From Begonia masoniana (Eukaryota > Streptophyta > Magnoliopsida > Cucurbitales > Begoniaceae): 64,000 nucleotides of DNA. Below, one piece after another: positions 22,724 to 36,143 of the stretch; the first letter of the stretch is position 1, and each line of letters begins with the position of its first letter. The notes under the pieces were generated by a model, which was not told where the DNA came from, made no database searches, and worked only from the letters and a program-made list of their open reading frames with translations. Both the position numbers and the translations under genes were made by a program. The stretch is taken from assembly GCA_022432975.1 (NCBI GenBank), contig CM039509.1:41450209-41514208 (forward strand). The letters are read 5' to 3'.

Positions 22724-25008
22724 TGTAACACCCGAGATAACGGCCAGGTGATTTTTTCTCCTAATTGTTTTAACGGTCATAAATATTTAATCTTCGCAGT
22801 TTAGGATTTTATGCCAAGCTTAATTAATTACATGTGGATCTAAACTAGGTTGAGTGGCAAAGTTGTAATATTGGAGGATTGAGGCCAGTATTTAAACAAA
22901 AAGGAAAGGATTCAAACCTCATTTAAACCACGGTAGCCGACACCTTCCTTTCCGGTGATTTCTTCTCTCGCAAGTTCTTACTCTCTGCTATCAGCAAACT
23001 CTCCTCGACGGCCGGTTTACTCCGCCACCACTCGACTACTCTGCGCCTGAGGTATGCATTAGACAATGTGGCTATCTGTTAGTTTATTAGCTCTGTTTTC
23101 AGCTCTGTATTGAAGTTTTGGATTCTTCAAAGGCCGAGTCTTGATAAGAACATTTTGAAACCCGATATTGGTAATGTCATTCCGAATCGATTCTGGACAT
23201 TTAAAACAACCAACCTTGAGTTATCATTTATCGAATCCGTCTGTTTTGATTTTGGGATTTTGGGTTACATTGAGTATTAAACTAAGAACTCGGGAATGAC
23301 TCTTAGCTATTAGATCTTAGGATAACTTGAGATTAGAACTATTAGGATTTTGTTTTAACTACTGCAATGTAAATGTTCTAGATGAAGAAGTTTGAAGAGG
23401 AAGGAACTCAAAGTACTAAGGAGACTAGGTATGTGAATGTGTAGGTTTCTCGGTCATTATGACCCTACATCAAAGGATGCTAGGTAGAAACTCACATGAT
23501 GATTAGAAGTTCCCCTTGTGTTACTGTCTAAAGTTTATGCCGATGATTAGCGCAATGATAAGGCTTCATGTCGAATGGTATTCTATTCTGCAGCTTGATG
23601 ATTATGAACAAGAAAAGGCTAATGACCATGTATTTCTCCGAATTATGCATTCATGCATTCATGTTATTGTTGCATTCCTTACTAAGCATTAGGCTTATAG
23701 TTAAACCTTATGATGTAAGTGAAGAGTTAGCAGGTGAGGAATTTCAGTCCAGAGATGAGGTTTAAAGCTGGTTGCCGGAGGATGCCCGGTGTGACAGTGC
23801 AAGGTTGGATAGGCGATTAAGTTCCCTGGTTATGCTCATAGTAAGTCAGAGAAGTTTATGATAAACAGATGAATAAGTAGAATAGAATTTTCTTATAACA
23901 ATGAGATTCGGATTTGAATGGTTTGACTTCAGAGTCTGTTAACGATTTTAAGGATTATTGAATGGTCTGTTTTGCTTAAGCCTTCCGTTATGCGTATCTT
24001 GAATGGGATATGGTTTTTACTCATTAGGGTTTATAATTTCCAGGTTAAGATTTGGGTGAGTTGTAGTATTTTTTGTTGGATGAGGTTGTTTGATGATTAT
24101 AGTGTTTTACTGCCGTAAGATAGAAGCTGGATGAGGCATTCATCCGGCTGACGTCATCGGCAGATGTCAAATGATAGGAATTGAACTATTGAGTCTTCCG
24201 GATGACGTCACCGGAAGATGTAGTATGTTTCTTCATCGGCAGATGTAGAGCGTTTAGCCTTCGGATGATGTAAGTATAAATTTTGTCGTCTAGCGATCGG
24301 CAGATGTAGAGTGTTTAGCCTTCAGATGATGTAAGTATAAATTTTGTCGTCTAGCGATCGGCAGATGTAGAGTGTTTAGCCATCGGATGATGAAAGTGCT
24401 ATTTTGTCGTCTAGCGATCGGCAGAAGTAAAGTGTATAGTGATCGGATGATATAGAGCTTGTAAGCTATCGGAAGATGTCTTAGAGGAACACGTGAATTT
24501 CACATGTCTATCGGTAGATGTTTTAATGATCACGAGAGCTGCACGTGTCTACCGATAGATGTCCACTACCGGATGATGTTTTAGACATTCACAAGAGACG
24601 CACGTGCTCATCGGTAGATGTTTTCTACTGAACGTCGATGAGAGAGTCACATGATATGCACGTGATAGGTCGGATAATATGCGCTTCATCCGCCGATGCA
24701 TGCAGACCCATGCAATTCGGGTAGAATAACGTAGGGCGACCCGAGGGCAATCCTCCACCGCCCGATTTCGTCATAGAATCAATGACCGTGTATGGTCGCT
24801 CATGTCTGTGAATGATTAAGTAAATAATGTCATGAAGAAGTCACGTACGAGGGACTGATTTTCCATCTGTTAAGTTGAAGTCCTTAAGCCTGTTAGGTAT
24901 ACTGTTATAAAAAAAAAAAAAAACAGAGAAGGAGAAAAGAGTTCAAATGTGAATTAAAGTTTTAAGACAAGTCACGAATTTCGTGGCGATCCTCCCCGGG
25001 TCGTTACA
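22724..25008 (+). mobile_element. Solo LTR, family B, inside G1 pol
   Basis: 2,285 bp, TGTAACACCCGAG to GGGTCGTTACA, plus orientation, TSD GAGGC (22719-22723) against GAGGT (25009-25013). It sits between RNase H and integrase of G1. Leader module: donor-like GAG|GTATGC (about 23048-23056), second donor ACTAG|GTATGT near 23424-23434, hairpin GGTC-ATTAT-GACC (23452-23464), box 23464-23476 and pairing box 23706-23719. The hairpin stem is a paired change relative to GGCC/GGCC in the other family B copies. ATCGGCAGATG motifs cluster at 24150-24690. Confidence 0.9.
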
Positions 25009-26160
25009 GAGGTTGATGTTGTCACTCTACTCAATGCATCAGCCACTACATCTGCCTTGCCGGGGTGGTATTTGATCTCAAAATCGTAATCCTTGACAAA
25101 CTCTAACCATCGTCGTTGCCTCATGTTTAGCTCTTTCTGTGTGAAAATATATTTCAGACTTTTATGATCTGAGAATATTTCACAAGATTGTCCATACAAG
25201 TAATGCCTCCAAATTTTCAACAAAAAAACTACCGCAGCTAGTTCCAAATCATGTGTAGGATAATTCTTCTCATGTGTTTTTAGCTGTCTAGAAGCATAAG
25301 CTATTATCTTTCCATCTTGCATCAAGACACAGTCAAATCCAACTTTGGAAGCATCACAATAAATGCTAAACATTTCATTCTCAACAGAGATTGTTAGTAT
25401 TGGGACATTGGTCAGTCTCTGTTTCAAGGTTTGAAAACTAAACTCACATTCATCAGTCCATATGTACTTCATGTTTTTCCTTGTTAACCAAGTAAGGGGT
25501 GTGGCAATCTTCAAAAATCCTTCAATAAACTTCTTGTAATATCCTGCTAATCCAAGGAAACTCCGAATATCTGAAGCATTCATCGGTTGGGGCCACTCCT
25601 TAACTGCTTGAACCTTGGCTGGATCGACAGATATCCCATCTCCCGAGATAATGTGACCCAAAAAGTGAACTTGGTCCAACCAAAACCCACACTTGGAAAA
25701 CTTGGCATAAAGTTGGTGCTGCTTAAGTACTCCTAATACCAAGTTCAAGTGTTTTGCATGCTCATCCTTAGTACGTGAATAGATTAAAATATCATCAATA
25801 AATACTATGATAAATTTATCTAGATACTCGTGAAACACTCTATTCATGAGATCCATGAAAGCTGCTGGTGCGTTTGTTAATCCAAAAAACATAACTAAAA
25901 ACTCATAATGTTCATACCTTGTGTGAACGTCTATCTTAGGGATATCTTCAAATTTGACTTTCAATTGGTAATAACTGGACCTAAGGTCAATCTTAGAGAA
26001 GACTCACGCACCATTAAGTTGGTCGAATAGATCATCAATCCTTGGTAATGGATACTTGTTCTTGATAGTTAATTTTTTCAATTCCCGATAATCAACACAC
26101 ATACGCAATGATTCATCCTTCTTCTTAACAAAAAGAACAGGTACACCCTACGGTGAATAA
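25009..26160 (-). pseudogene. G1 reverse transcriptase-RNase H
   Basis: The RT palm is recognisable: [42 protein letters not shown] and the active-site FIDD (25791-25802). RNase H follows: [35 protein letters not shown] and [20 protein letters not shown], ending [16 protein letters not shown]. In-frame stops sit at the W of SPWG (near 26147) and at R of GARVFSK (near 26005). The YxDD box is intact but the stops abolish the protein. It runs into the family B solo LTR at 25013. Confidence 0.92.
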
Positions 26161-26631
26161 CTCGGGCGTATGAATCCTTTTTCCAACAGTTCTTCCAACT
26201 GTTTCTTTAACTCCCTAAGCTCTGTCTGTGCTAAGCTGTAAGGATTCTTAGATACAGGCTCCGCGCCTGGGAAAACATCTACAACAAACTCGATTTCTCT
26301 ATCTGGCAGCAAGCCAGGAAGGTCATCTAGGAATACTTCTGGGAAGTCTTGAACAACTAATACATTTCGAGGACTCGATTTTCCTACAACCTGTGTGTCT
26401 ATAGCACTGGCCAAAAAACATAAAAACTCCCCGCATGGAGAAGGTCTAGCATCGATAATGGCAATAACAGACATTTCCTTACACTTCTTCGAAGCTTGGA
26501 ATGTATGTTTCAAACCACCAGGGGGTTGAAAACTAACTATTCCAATCCTACAATCGATTGTGGCATAATGCTTAAACAACCAGTCCATTCTTAGGATTAC
26601 ATCAAATCCCATTATCCCCATGATAATGAGA
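26148..26631 (-). pseudogene. G1 protease C-terminal part and linker
   Basis: Continues the protease frame interrupted by G2. It reads LIIMGIMGFDVILRMDWLFK (GMDWL region of gypsy proteases) and then the linker LPDREIEFVVDVFPG, the usual lead-in to the RT. Removing G2 with one TCAGT copy rejoins it in frame with NMNMPTD at 36308. Confidence 0.88.
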
Positions 26632-26636
26632 TCAGT

Positions 26637-29162
26637 TGTCACGACCCTAATAGGGACGAGACCGATTCATAACTTTCTTGGATCATTTATACTAAGATTA
26701 CTCTCTATATAAATTTTTTTTTTCTTAAACAAAACAGAACAGTACTCAAGACATGGTCATGTCCGAACAAATCTGAATTCTTCGAAAGCTCAACTTCTAC
26801 AAAAGGCTGTCGACATAAACAGTCATAGAGTCGAGCGACTAGCCTCAGGCATCAGTTCCATAATGTGATCGGAACGAGAAAATTCCCTCAAAACGCTCGA
26901 CTAATCGCTCGCGGGGCTGCGTGAATTTGCAAACATCCACCGATCAACATGTGCATCCCACGTGCCTCATTAAACTTAATCTGATCGCTAACGACAAAAC
27001 TTATATACACTCATCCGATGAAATAAACAACATCGTCCGATCATAAAATGACATAGTTTAAACTACTCCTGCCGATGACGTCAGCCGGATGATTCACTCA
27101 TCCGATCAAAATAACACTACTCACATCATCCGATTACTCATCTTTACTCACATCATCCGATCACAAAACGACAAAGTTTAAACTACTCCTACCGATGACG
27201 TCAGCTGGATGATTTACTCATCCGATCAAAACAACACTACTCACATCCTCCGATTACTCACATCATCCGATCACAAAACGACAAAGTTTAAACTACTCCT
27301 ATCGATGACGTCAGCCGGATGATTTACTCATCCGATCAAAACAACACTACTCACATCCTCCGATTACTTTACCCTAAAGACAGGAAACCTTAACTTATTA
27401 GCGACTTCTACTGACAGAAAACACCCATCGGTGGACAAACACCTTTGACCTTTACCCATAGAGGACATCCAAATTTATACACACTCTCATCACGATAATA
27501 TAATCCTGCTCTGACTTAAACATAAACTCAATCTGAGTATACATAGCGGAAGACTTCATTAAAACAGACCATCTCATATATATATGAATTCTCAAAATCA
27601 TTCCCGAGCTCAGAAGCTAAAACAGGTAAATGACGCTCTTAAGAAAAATCTCATCCTACTTAGAAATTGCATCAGTCATATTCTAATATCTAATGACATG
27701 AGAAAACTCATCCTACTTTAACCTTAGTCTTCGTAATTCTTACTGACATCACATGGGCAGTAACCACGGGTCATAATCGCCTTTTCTAGACACGCACTGT
27801 CACCCTGAGCACCATCCAGCAACCAGCCTTAGACTTCCTCATTGAACTTGGAATCCTCACCTGTTAATTCTCCACCTACATCATAAGGTTTAAACTATAA
27901 GCCTAATTCTTAGTAAGGAATGCAATGCTAGCACATATGCATGAATGCACAGTTTAAAGAAATGCATGCTCATGAATTTTTTCTTGTTCTTGTTCATATT
28001 CATGTTCATATTTATCATTCATATTCATTATTCATATTCATCATTTACATTGTATGGATTAAAAGAGGATTTGTGCCGGTAAAGAGGGTTCGACAGTGAA
28101 AGTGTACATAGTCCCTTGCGGGTCGTATTCTTGGTCCCTCTTTTGGACAGTGACATACGTCAAACCTCCCTCAACCCTCTCATAACCCATGTTGCATAGG
28201 TTTCATATACGTATCTTGTTCATAAAGAAAACATGCACTTAAAACACTTTCATATGCTTAAGAAACATTCATGATGCATGAGTAGGGATACTCTTAGTTC
28301 ATCATTCTACTGAACAGGTCATACATCTAACAAGGATCATCCTTACAGTTCAAGTATCGTAACTAACAGACAAAAGCTCAGATAATCCTTAAACATCGAA
28401 AATCAGTTTCTAACTGGTACCCTTGTGATGTAGGGCCCTAATGGCCAGGTATCCTACACATTCACTTACCTGATTTCCTTAGCAAATGGAGCACCTCTCT
28501 ACAATCTTCTTCACCTAGAACATTCAACATTGTAAAGTTAAAACAACATCCTAAAAGTTCTAATCAAGAGTCACCCTAGAATCTAACGTATATATATGCA
28601 TAAGTCCTTTAGCCGAGCACTCTGTGTGCGTAGTCTAAACTTCCAGAATCAAGATAACCAGATTTGGTCTAGAACTATTCCCAATTAGTTATAATAAAGT
28701 CCAGAATCGAATCGGAGATGCCTTTATTAAACTCGGGTTATAACGTTACTACCATTATTCTGTCATTGAGAAATCTGAAATCCCAGCTCCAGCAGAAAAC
28801 AGAGCTCAATGTAAACAACCAGTAACTACATTGCCAAAGTCTTACCTAGAGTGTGGATTGTCGGGGTGGAGGCTGAAGAATCAGTCGCCGATGAGAGAGT
28901 TGCTGGTAGAGGGAGACAGCTCGGGGAATGAGAGAACGCAGAAGGGAATGTCAGCTACAGTGAGTTTTTGGTGAGGTTTAAGAGTTTCCACTTTCTATTT
29001 ATGTTACTCCAATCATCCTTAATTACAATTTTGCCACCCAACCTAGATTTTCAACACAAGCAATTAATTAAGTCTTGGCATAAATTCCAAACCGAAAAGG
29101 TCAAAATAAACATGACCGTTAAAACAGTTAAAACCACCTGGTCAAACTTGTCGAGTGTTACA
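26637..29162 (-). repeat. G2 3' LTR (family B)
   Basis: 2,526 bp from TGTCACGACCC to GAGTGTTACA on the plus strand. Leader module: box 28421-28434, hairpin GGCC-loop-GGCC 28434-28446, pairing box 27875-27888. Repeated ATCATCCGAT/TGCCGATGACG blocks fill about 26935-27450. Confidence 0.94.
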
Positions 29163-29200
29163 TCCACCCCTCCTTAAACAAAATTTTCGTCCTCGAAAAT
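29163..29200 (-). other. G2 polypurine tract
   Basis: In sense: GAAAATTTTGTTTAAGGAGG followed by GGTGGA, directly before the 3' LTR TGTAACACTCG. Confidence 0.85.
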
Positions 29201-29203
29201 TAC

Positions 29204-30841
29204 TCAAACAAAGAGCTCTAGATACCTATCCAGCATGTCCTGCTGCCGCTCCCAGGTGGCCTCTTCAATACCGTGATTCGTCCACAAAACTTTTACAAGA
29301 GGAATTTCTTTATTCCGTAGAGTCTTAACTGCAGCTTCCAATATTCGGACAGGTTTCTCTTCATACATCAGTGTCGGCCCGATATCGATTTCAATTGGTT
29401 CAACAACATGTGTCGGATCATGTATACATTTCCTTAACATTGACACATGAAAGACATTATGAACCTTATTCAATGTTGGAGCTAATTGTAATCTATAAGC
29501 TGTACTGGCAATTCTGGCCAGGACAGGGAATGGTCCAATGAACCGTGGATTAAGCTTTCCCTTCTTGCCGAATCTTAAAACTCCCTTAAACGGTGAAATT
29601 CTTAGGAACACTTCATCTCCAACGGCAAACTCAAGAACTCTTCTTCTATGGTCTGCATAACTCTTCTGTCGACTTTGAGTAGTCATCATCCTCTTCCTAA
29701 TTGTGGCAATCTTATTTGACATCTGCTGCAAAATCTCGGGTCCTAGGAGTTTTGCTTCACCAACTTCGTCCCAATATAAAGATGATCTACATTTTCTACC
29801 ATACAGTGCTTCATACGGTGCCATACCGATGGTGGACTGGTTACTGTTATTGTAGGAAAATTCAACCAAGGGCAGATGTCGGCACCAAGATGTCTGAAAA
29901 TCTAGCACACATGCTCTCAACATATCCTCGAGTATCTGAACAGTCCTCTCAGATTGTCCATCAGTCTGCGGGTGGAAAGCGGTGCTAAATGATAACTTTG
30001 TACCTAGCGTGCCTTATAAACTTTTCCAAAAGCGTGAGGTGAACCTGGGATCACGATCAGAGACAATAGACACTGGGATACCATGTAATCTGTTGATTTC
30101 CTGAACATATAGATTAGCTAGCTGGTCCATCGCGTAGGTTGTCCTTACTGGTAGGAAATGAGCTGACTTCGTCATTCTGTCAATTACAACCCAAATGCTG
30201 TCATGACCTTTAGTTGTCTTAGGAAGTCCCACAACAAAATCCATGGCGATGTGTTCCCACTTCCACTCGGGGATCGGTAAGGGTTGAAGGGCACCTCCTG
30301 GACGTTGATGCTCTGCCTTAACTTGTTGGCAAACTAAACATGATTCCACATACTTAGCAACGTCTCTCTTTAAGTTTGGCCACCAGTAAACTAATTTCAA
30401 GTCTCGATACATCTTAGTGCTACCAGGATGTACAGAAAAGGGAGACGAGTGTGCCTCGGCTAAGATCAATTTACGTAATTCTCCATCACTTGGAATGTAC
30501 CATCGATTTCTAAATCTTAGAAGACCATCCTTGGAGAGACTAAACTCAGAGGAGGCGTCCTTTAACTTGCTCATCACACTACTATTCTCTTTCGAGTCCT
30601 TTTGTTGTGCTTCTTTGATCCTATCCAAGATGGCTGGTTGAATGGTTACTCTTTCAAGTAAATCAGACAATTCGGAAACTATTTCCAATTCGAACTTCTG
30701 AACTTCCGTCCTCAAAGGTGTAGACATGGTTGACACTGTTGGCTGCATTGTCATCGACATCCTACTCAATGCGTCAGCTACAACATTAGCCTTACCCGGG
30801 TGATACTTGATCTCAAAGTCATAATCCTTAACAAACTCCAA
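29204..30841 (-). pseudogene. G2 integrase with chromodomain-like tail
   Basis: Zinc-binding region [13 protein letters not shown]...CLVCQQ, core D in AMDFVVGLP, second D in VSDRDPRFTSRFW, and E in [11 protein letters not shown], so the DDE triad is complete. NPRFIGPFPVL marks the GPY/F region, and LWTNHGIEEATWERQQD near the C-terminus marks the chromodomain-like tail that may steer insertion to heterochromatin. One in-frame TAA (about 30012-30014, in FWKSL*GTLG, where related elements have a sense codon) breaks the frame. The tail ends before 29204. Confidence 0.92.
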
Positions 30842-32005
30842 CTAACGTCTTTGCCTCATATTCAATTCCTTTTGAGTGAAAATGTAATTCAGGCTTTTAT
30901 GGTCAGAAAACACCTCACACTGTTGACCATACAAATAATGTCTCCAAATCTTCAAAGCAAAAACAACTGCGGCTAATTCCAGATCGTGAGTGGGGTAATT
31001 CTGCTAATAACTCTTCAGCTGTCTAGAGGCATACGCCACAACCTTGCCTTCTTGCATCAAAACACACCCCAGACCAACTTTGGATGCATCACAGTAAACA
31101 CTAAACTTCCCTTCTTCGGTTGGGAGAGTCAATAGTGGGGCTGTCGTCAACTTCAGCTTAAGTGACTGGAAGCTATCTTCACAAGTTTCAGTCCAAGAGT
31201 ATTTGGTATCCTTCTTTGTTAAATTAGTTAAAGGCTTAGCTAGCATAGAGAATCTCTTAATGAACTTCCTATAATAACCTGCCAGACCAAGGAAACTACG
31301 GACTTCACTGACATTCCTTGGCTGTGGTCAGTCCTTAACAGCTTGATTCTTGGTTGGGTCTACTGATATGCCCTCAGCAGAAATGACGTGGCCTAAGAAA
31401 TTGACCTTATTCAACCAGAACTCACATTTGGACAATTTGGCATAGAGTTGCTGCTGTCTTAATGTCGTCAAAACCACTCTTAAATGCTTTGCATGGTCAG
31501 TTTCAGTCCGTGAGTAAATCAAGATATCGTCTATGAACACAATTACAAACTTGTCCAAGTACTCTCGGAACACTCGATTCATCAAATCTATAAAAGCTGC
31601 AGGCGCATTTGTCAATCCAAACGACATTACAATAAATTCATAGTGTCCATAGCGGGTTCTGAAGCCTGTCTTTGGTATATCTCCCTTTTTAACTTTCAGT
31701 TGGTAATAACCCGAACGTAAGTCAATCTTTGAAAACACCTTAGCTCCTTGTAGTTGGTCAAACAGATCATCAATTCGGGGTAAAGGATATTTATTCTTAA
31801 TTGTCAACTTGTTTAGCTCTCTGTAGTCTATGCACATTCTAAGAGAACCATCTTTCTTCTTAACGAATAAAATAGGTGCACCCCAGGGAGAATTACTAGG
31901 TCGTATAAATCCCTTGTCTACTAATTCCTGTAGTTGGACTTTCAATTCCTTCAACTCAACAGGTGCCATGCGGTAGAGGTTCTTAAACACAGGTAATGCC
32001 TCGGG
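30842..32005 (-). pseudogene. G2 reverse transcriptase-RNase H
   Basis: RT motifs: [30 protein letters not shown] (first catalytic D near 31723), [11 protein letters not shown] and FIDD (31526-31537). RNase [17 protein letters not shown] and [19 protein letters not shown]. Stops replace W in KEWPQP (near 31328), E or Q after LKSY (near 31003), and W in RRWLEF (near 30842). These are the changes expected from C-to-T or G-to-A transitions at TGG, CAA or CAG codons. Confidence 0.92.
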
Positions 32006-32663
32006 TTATGTATCAATTACAAACTCAATTTCTCTATCCGGTGGCAACCCGGACAAGTCATCCAAGACTGCTTCTGGAAACTCTCAGACTATAGGAATAT
32101 CTTGCAGTTCTATCCTACTTTTCACCCGATCATCAATTACACTAGCTAGAAAACTCTCGCAACCCTCTTTCAACAACCACTGGGTTTCTAGTGAGGATAC
32201 AATCGGCATTTTACTTATCTTGGGAATAGCTTGGAAGAAATACCGATCGTCATTCGGGGGTCGGAACTCAACTAATCCAGACCTACAACTTATTGTGTCA
32301 TGATGTCTGAATAACCAATCCATTCCTAGTATAACTTCATACCCCTTCATGTCAATTACGATCAATTCTACATACAACTTCTTATCTCCTAGGGTCACAA
32401 TATCACCTTTTACTACCTGTTCTGAATGTAAATACTTTCCTGATGGTAACATAACGCTAAATGACCTCTCGGCTGGCAAGGGTTCTAAATTATGCTTACG
32501 TACAAACAAGGTTGCCACAAACAAGTGAGTGGCTCCTGTATCTATAAGTGTGTAAGCAGAAATACCACAGATCGTAATCGTACCTGTTATGACTGTATGT
32601 GGCACTGCATCCTCATCTTCCATCAAGGCATAGACTCTAGGTGCCACCCTCGCTCTATTCTAG
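32006..32663 (-). pseudogene. G2 aspartic protease and linker
   Basis: The protease active site TLIDTGATHLF is intact (D near 32540-32542), followed by the GMDWLFRHH region. The linker LPPDREIEFVIDT precedes RT. In-frame stops lie before MAPRVYA (near 32662), before EFPEA (near 32081) and after IDT (near 32006). Confidence 0.9.
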
Positions 32664-33625
32664 TCCGGTGGCATGGGGCAGTCCCTGACAATATGTCCAA
32701 CCTTATCACATCTATAACAGCGGCCAGAATGTAACTTGCATTCGCCGGAGTGATTCTTCTGACAGGTGGGGCATAGGGGAGCCAGTGGTCGTTTCCCTTT
32801 TCCCTGGTCATCGTTCTGATTGAAAGGTCTCTTCACACCTTTCTGCAGTTTCTAAGGCCCTCTATTCTACTGTGGTTGCCAACCCTTGTTCTGTCATGGT
32901 GGTGGTTGAGCCTCTCTGGTAAACTTCTTCGACTGCTCACGTTGTTCTTGTAATGTTACCTCAACCTCTTCCAGTTCTAAGGCCTTAGCCGCCACCTCAG
33001 AAAACGGCACATTGTGAATTCCCGCAGTCTTTACTCCTCTATACAAGCCTAGTTTTAGTCCATGAACAAATTGGTTGATCTTGTCTTCCTCATCATCCAC
33101 CAGACAGGGTGCAAACCTGGACAAGGCCTCAAACTTACATATATAATCGGCCATTGAACCGGTTTGACGCAGCTGCATAAATTCCATCTTCTTGCTAGTC
33201 CGAACAGCCCGGCTGAAGTACTTGTCATAGAAGGCAGTCTTAAACATTTCCCAGGTCACAGCTCCTGTATTCACGATGCTCTGGATCGAGTCCCACCAAT
33301 GCCTCGCATCCAATTCCAGGTGGAAGACAGCACACGTGACCTTATCTCCTTCGTCCACCTTTGCATACTTGAACATGTCCTCCATCTTCCGGACCCATTC
33401 CTCAGCATAAACAGGATCCAAAACTTGTCCATTATACGTCGGAGGTCGAAGTCGATGGAAACGCTCGTCACCATGATCTCGAGCTGCATTAGTGTTAGAA
33501 TTTCCTTGTTCTTCCCTAGTGGCTACAAGTTACTCGATCTGTCGGGATTGGCGAATGACCAACTCTATTAATTGGGAGATAGTATTGCTATCCACATTGT
33601 CATCTCTCTGTTGGCCTCTTACCAT
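32664..33625 (-). pseudogene. G2 gag with zinc knuckle
   Basis: Starts at the ATG at 33623-33625 (MVRGQQRDDN), chosen because it is the first ATG after the primer site and in frame with the capsid. The capsid region includes YAEEWVRKMEDMFKY, ARHWWDSIQ and MEFMQLRQTGSMADY. The nucleocapsid has CPTCQKNHSGEC and the CCHC knuckle CYRCDKVGHIVRDC. Stops lie at 33530-33532, near 32894, 32867-32869 and 32852-32854. Confidence 0.9.
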
Positions 33626-33769
33626 CTTGGGATTCCTAAACAATTAGTCATAAACATAACTTAACTTAAGGACATTGCTGAAATCATAAACACTTATAGT
33701 TGTTGGAGTGTGCTCATATGACGGTCTGTGCTGGAAGGCAGTCTACAGAATCGATTTTAGAACCCGGTT

Positions 33770-33785
33770 TTACTTTGATATCATA
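33770..33785 (-). other. Degenerate primer-binding site, G2
   Basis: In sense, TGATATCAAAGT just after the 5' LTR. It matches the iMet site TGGTATCAGAGC at 9 of 12 positions. All three differences are G-to-A or C-to-T. Confidence 0.7.
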
Positions 33786-35027
33786 GTTGTCACGACCCCA
33801 ATAGGAACGAGACCGATTCATAACTTTCTTGGATCATTTATACTAAGATTACTCTCTATATATATATTTTTTTTTCTTAAACAAAACAGAATAGTACTCA
33901 AGACATGGTCATGTACGAACAAATCTGAATTCTTCGAAAGCTCAACTTCTACAAAAGGCTGTCGACATAAACAGTCACAGAGTCGAGCGACTAGCCTCAG
34001 GCATCAGTTCCATAATGTGATCGGAACGAGAAAATTCCCTCAAAACGCTCGACTCATTGCTCGCGGGGCTGCGTGAATTTGCAAACATCCACCGATCAAC
34101 ATGTGCATCTCACGTGCCTCATTAAACTTAATCTGATCGCTAACGACAAAACTTATATACACTCATCCGATGAAATAAACAACATCGTCCAATCATAAAA
34201 CGACATAGTTTAAACTACTCCTGCCAATGACGTCAGCTGGATGATTCACTCATCCGATCAAAATAACACTACTCACATCATCCGATTACTCATCTTTACT
34301 CACATCATCCAATCACAAAACGACAAAGTTTAAACTACTCCTACCGATGACGTCAGCCGGATGATTTACTCATCCGATCAAAACAACACTACTCACATCC
34401 TCCGATTACTCACATCATCCGATCACAAAACGACAAAGTTTAAACTACTCATACCGATGACGTCAGCCGGATGATTTACTCATCCGATCAAAACATTACT
34501 ACTCACATCCACCGATTACTTTACCCTAAAGACAGGAAACCTTAACTTATTAGCGACTTCTACTGACAGAAAACACCCATCGGTGGACAAACAACTTTGA
34601 CCTTTACCCATAGAGGACATCCAAATTTATACACACTCTCATCACGACAATATAATCCTGCTCTGACTTAAACATAAACTCAATCTGAGTATACATAGCG
34701 GAAGACTTCATTAAAACAGACCATCACATATATATATGAATTCTCAAAATCATTCCCGAGCTCAGAAGCTAAAACAGGTAAATGATGCTCTTAAGAAAAA
34801 TCTCATCCTACTTAGAAATTGCATCAGACATATTCTAATATCTAATGACATGAGAAAACTCATCCTACTTTAACCTCAATTTTCGTAATTCTTACTGACA
34901 TCACATGGGCAGTAACCACGGGTCATAATCGCCTTTTCCAGACACGCACTGTCACCCTGAGCACCATCCAGCAACCAGCCTTAGACTTCCTCATTAAACT
35001 TGGAATCCTCACCTGTTAATTCTGCAC

Positions 35028-35608
35028 CTACATCATAAGGTTTAAACTATAAACCTACTGTTTAGTAAGGAATGCAATGCTAACACATATGCATGAATGC
35101 ACAGTTTAAAAATACGCATGCTCATGAATTTTTTCTTGTTCTTGTCCATATTCATGTTCATATTTATCATTCATATTCATCGTTTACATTGTATGGATTA
35201 AGAGAGGATTTGTGCCGGTAAAGGGGGTTCGACAGTGAAAGTGTACATAGTCCCTTGCGGGTCGTATTCTTGGTCCCTCTTTTGGACAGTGACATACGCC
35301 AAACCGCCCCCAACCCTCTCATAATCCATGTTGCATAGGTTTCATATACGTATCTTGTTCATAAAGAAAACATGCACTTAAAACACTTTCATATGCTTAA
35401 GAAACATTCCTGATGCATGAGTAGGGATACTCTTAGTTCATCATTCTACTGAACAGGTCATACATCTAACAAGGATCATCCTTACAGTTCAAGTATCGTA
35501 ACTAACAGACAAAAGCTCAGATAATCCTTAAACATCGAAAATAAGTTTCTAACTGGTACCCTTGTGATGTAGGGCCCTAATGGCCGGGTATCCTACGCAT
35601 TCACTTAC
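35028..35608 (-). promoter_or_regulatory. Candidate leader intron with long-range stem, G2
   Basis: In sense it starts GTAAGTGAATGC after CCAG and ends CCTTATGATGTAG before GTGCAG. The box CCTACATCACAAGG pairs with CCTTATGATGTAGG at 13 of 14 positions. Family A has ...CACAAAAC paired with GTTTTGTG, so the distal bases differ between families but stay complementary. Splicing itself is inference. Confidence 0.5.
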
Positions 35609-36134
35609 CTGGTTTTCTTAGCAAATGGAGCACCTCTCTACAATCTTCTTCACCTAGAACATTCAACATTGTAAAGTTAAAACAACATCCTAAAAGTTCT
35701 AATCAAGAGTCACCCTAGAATCTAACGTATATATATATGCATAAGTTCTTTAACCGAGCACTCTGTGTGCGTAGTCTAAACTTCCAGAATCAAGATAACC
35801 AGATTTGGTCTAGAACTATTCCCAATCAGTTATAATAAAGTCCAGAATCGAATCGGAGATGCCTTTATTAAACTCGGGTTATAACGTTACTACCATTATT
35901 CTGTCATTGAGAAATCTGAAATCCCAGCTCCAGCAGAAAACAGAGCTCAATGTAAACAACCAGTAACTACATTGCCAAAGTCTTACCTAGAGTGTGGATT
36001 GTCAAGTGGAGGCTGAAGAATCAGTCGCCGATGAGAGAGTCGCTGGCAGAGGGAGACAGCTCGGGGAATGAGAGAACGCAGAAGGGAATGTCGACTACAG
36101 TGAGTTTTTGGTGAGGTTTAAGAGTTTCCACTTT

Positions 36135-36143
36135 CTATTTATG
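36135..36143 (-). promoter_or_regulatory. TATA-like box in G2 5' LTR
   Basis: Sense CATAAATAG, upstream of the CT-rich candidate leader. Equivalent AT boxes lie at the same place in other LTRs: ATATATAAAGG near 7099-7111 and TATAAATG near 21051-21058. Confidence 0.5.
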
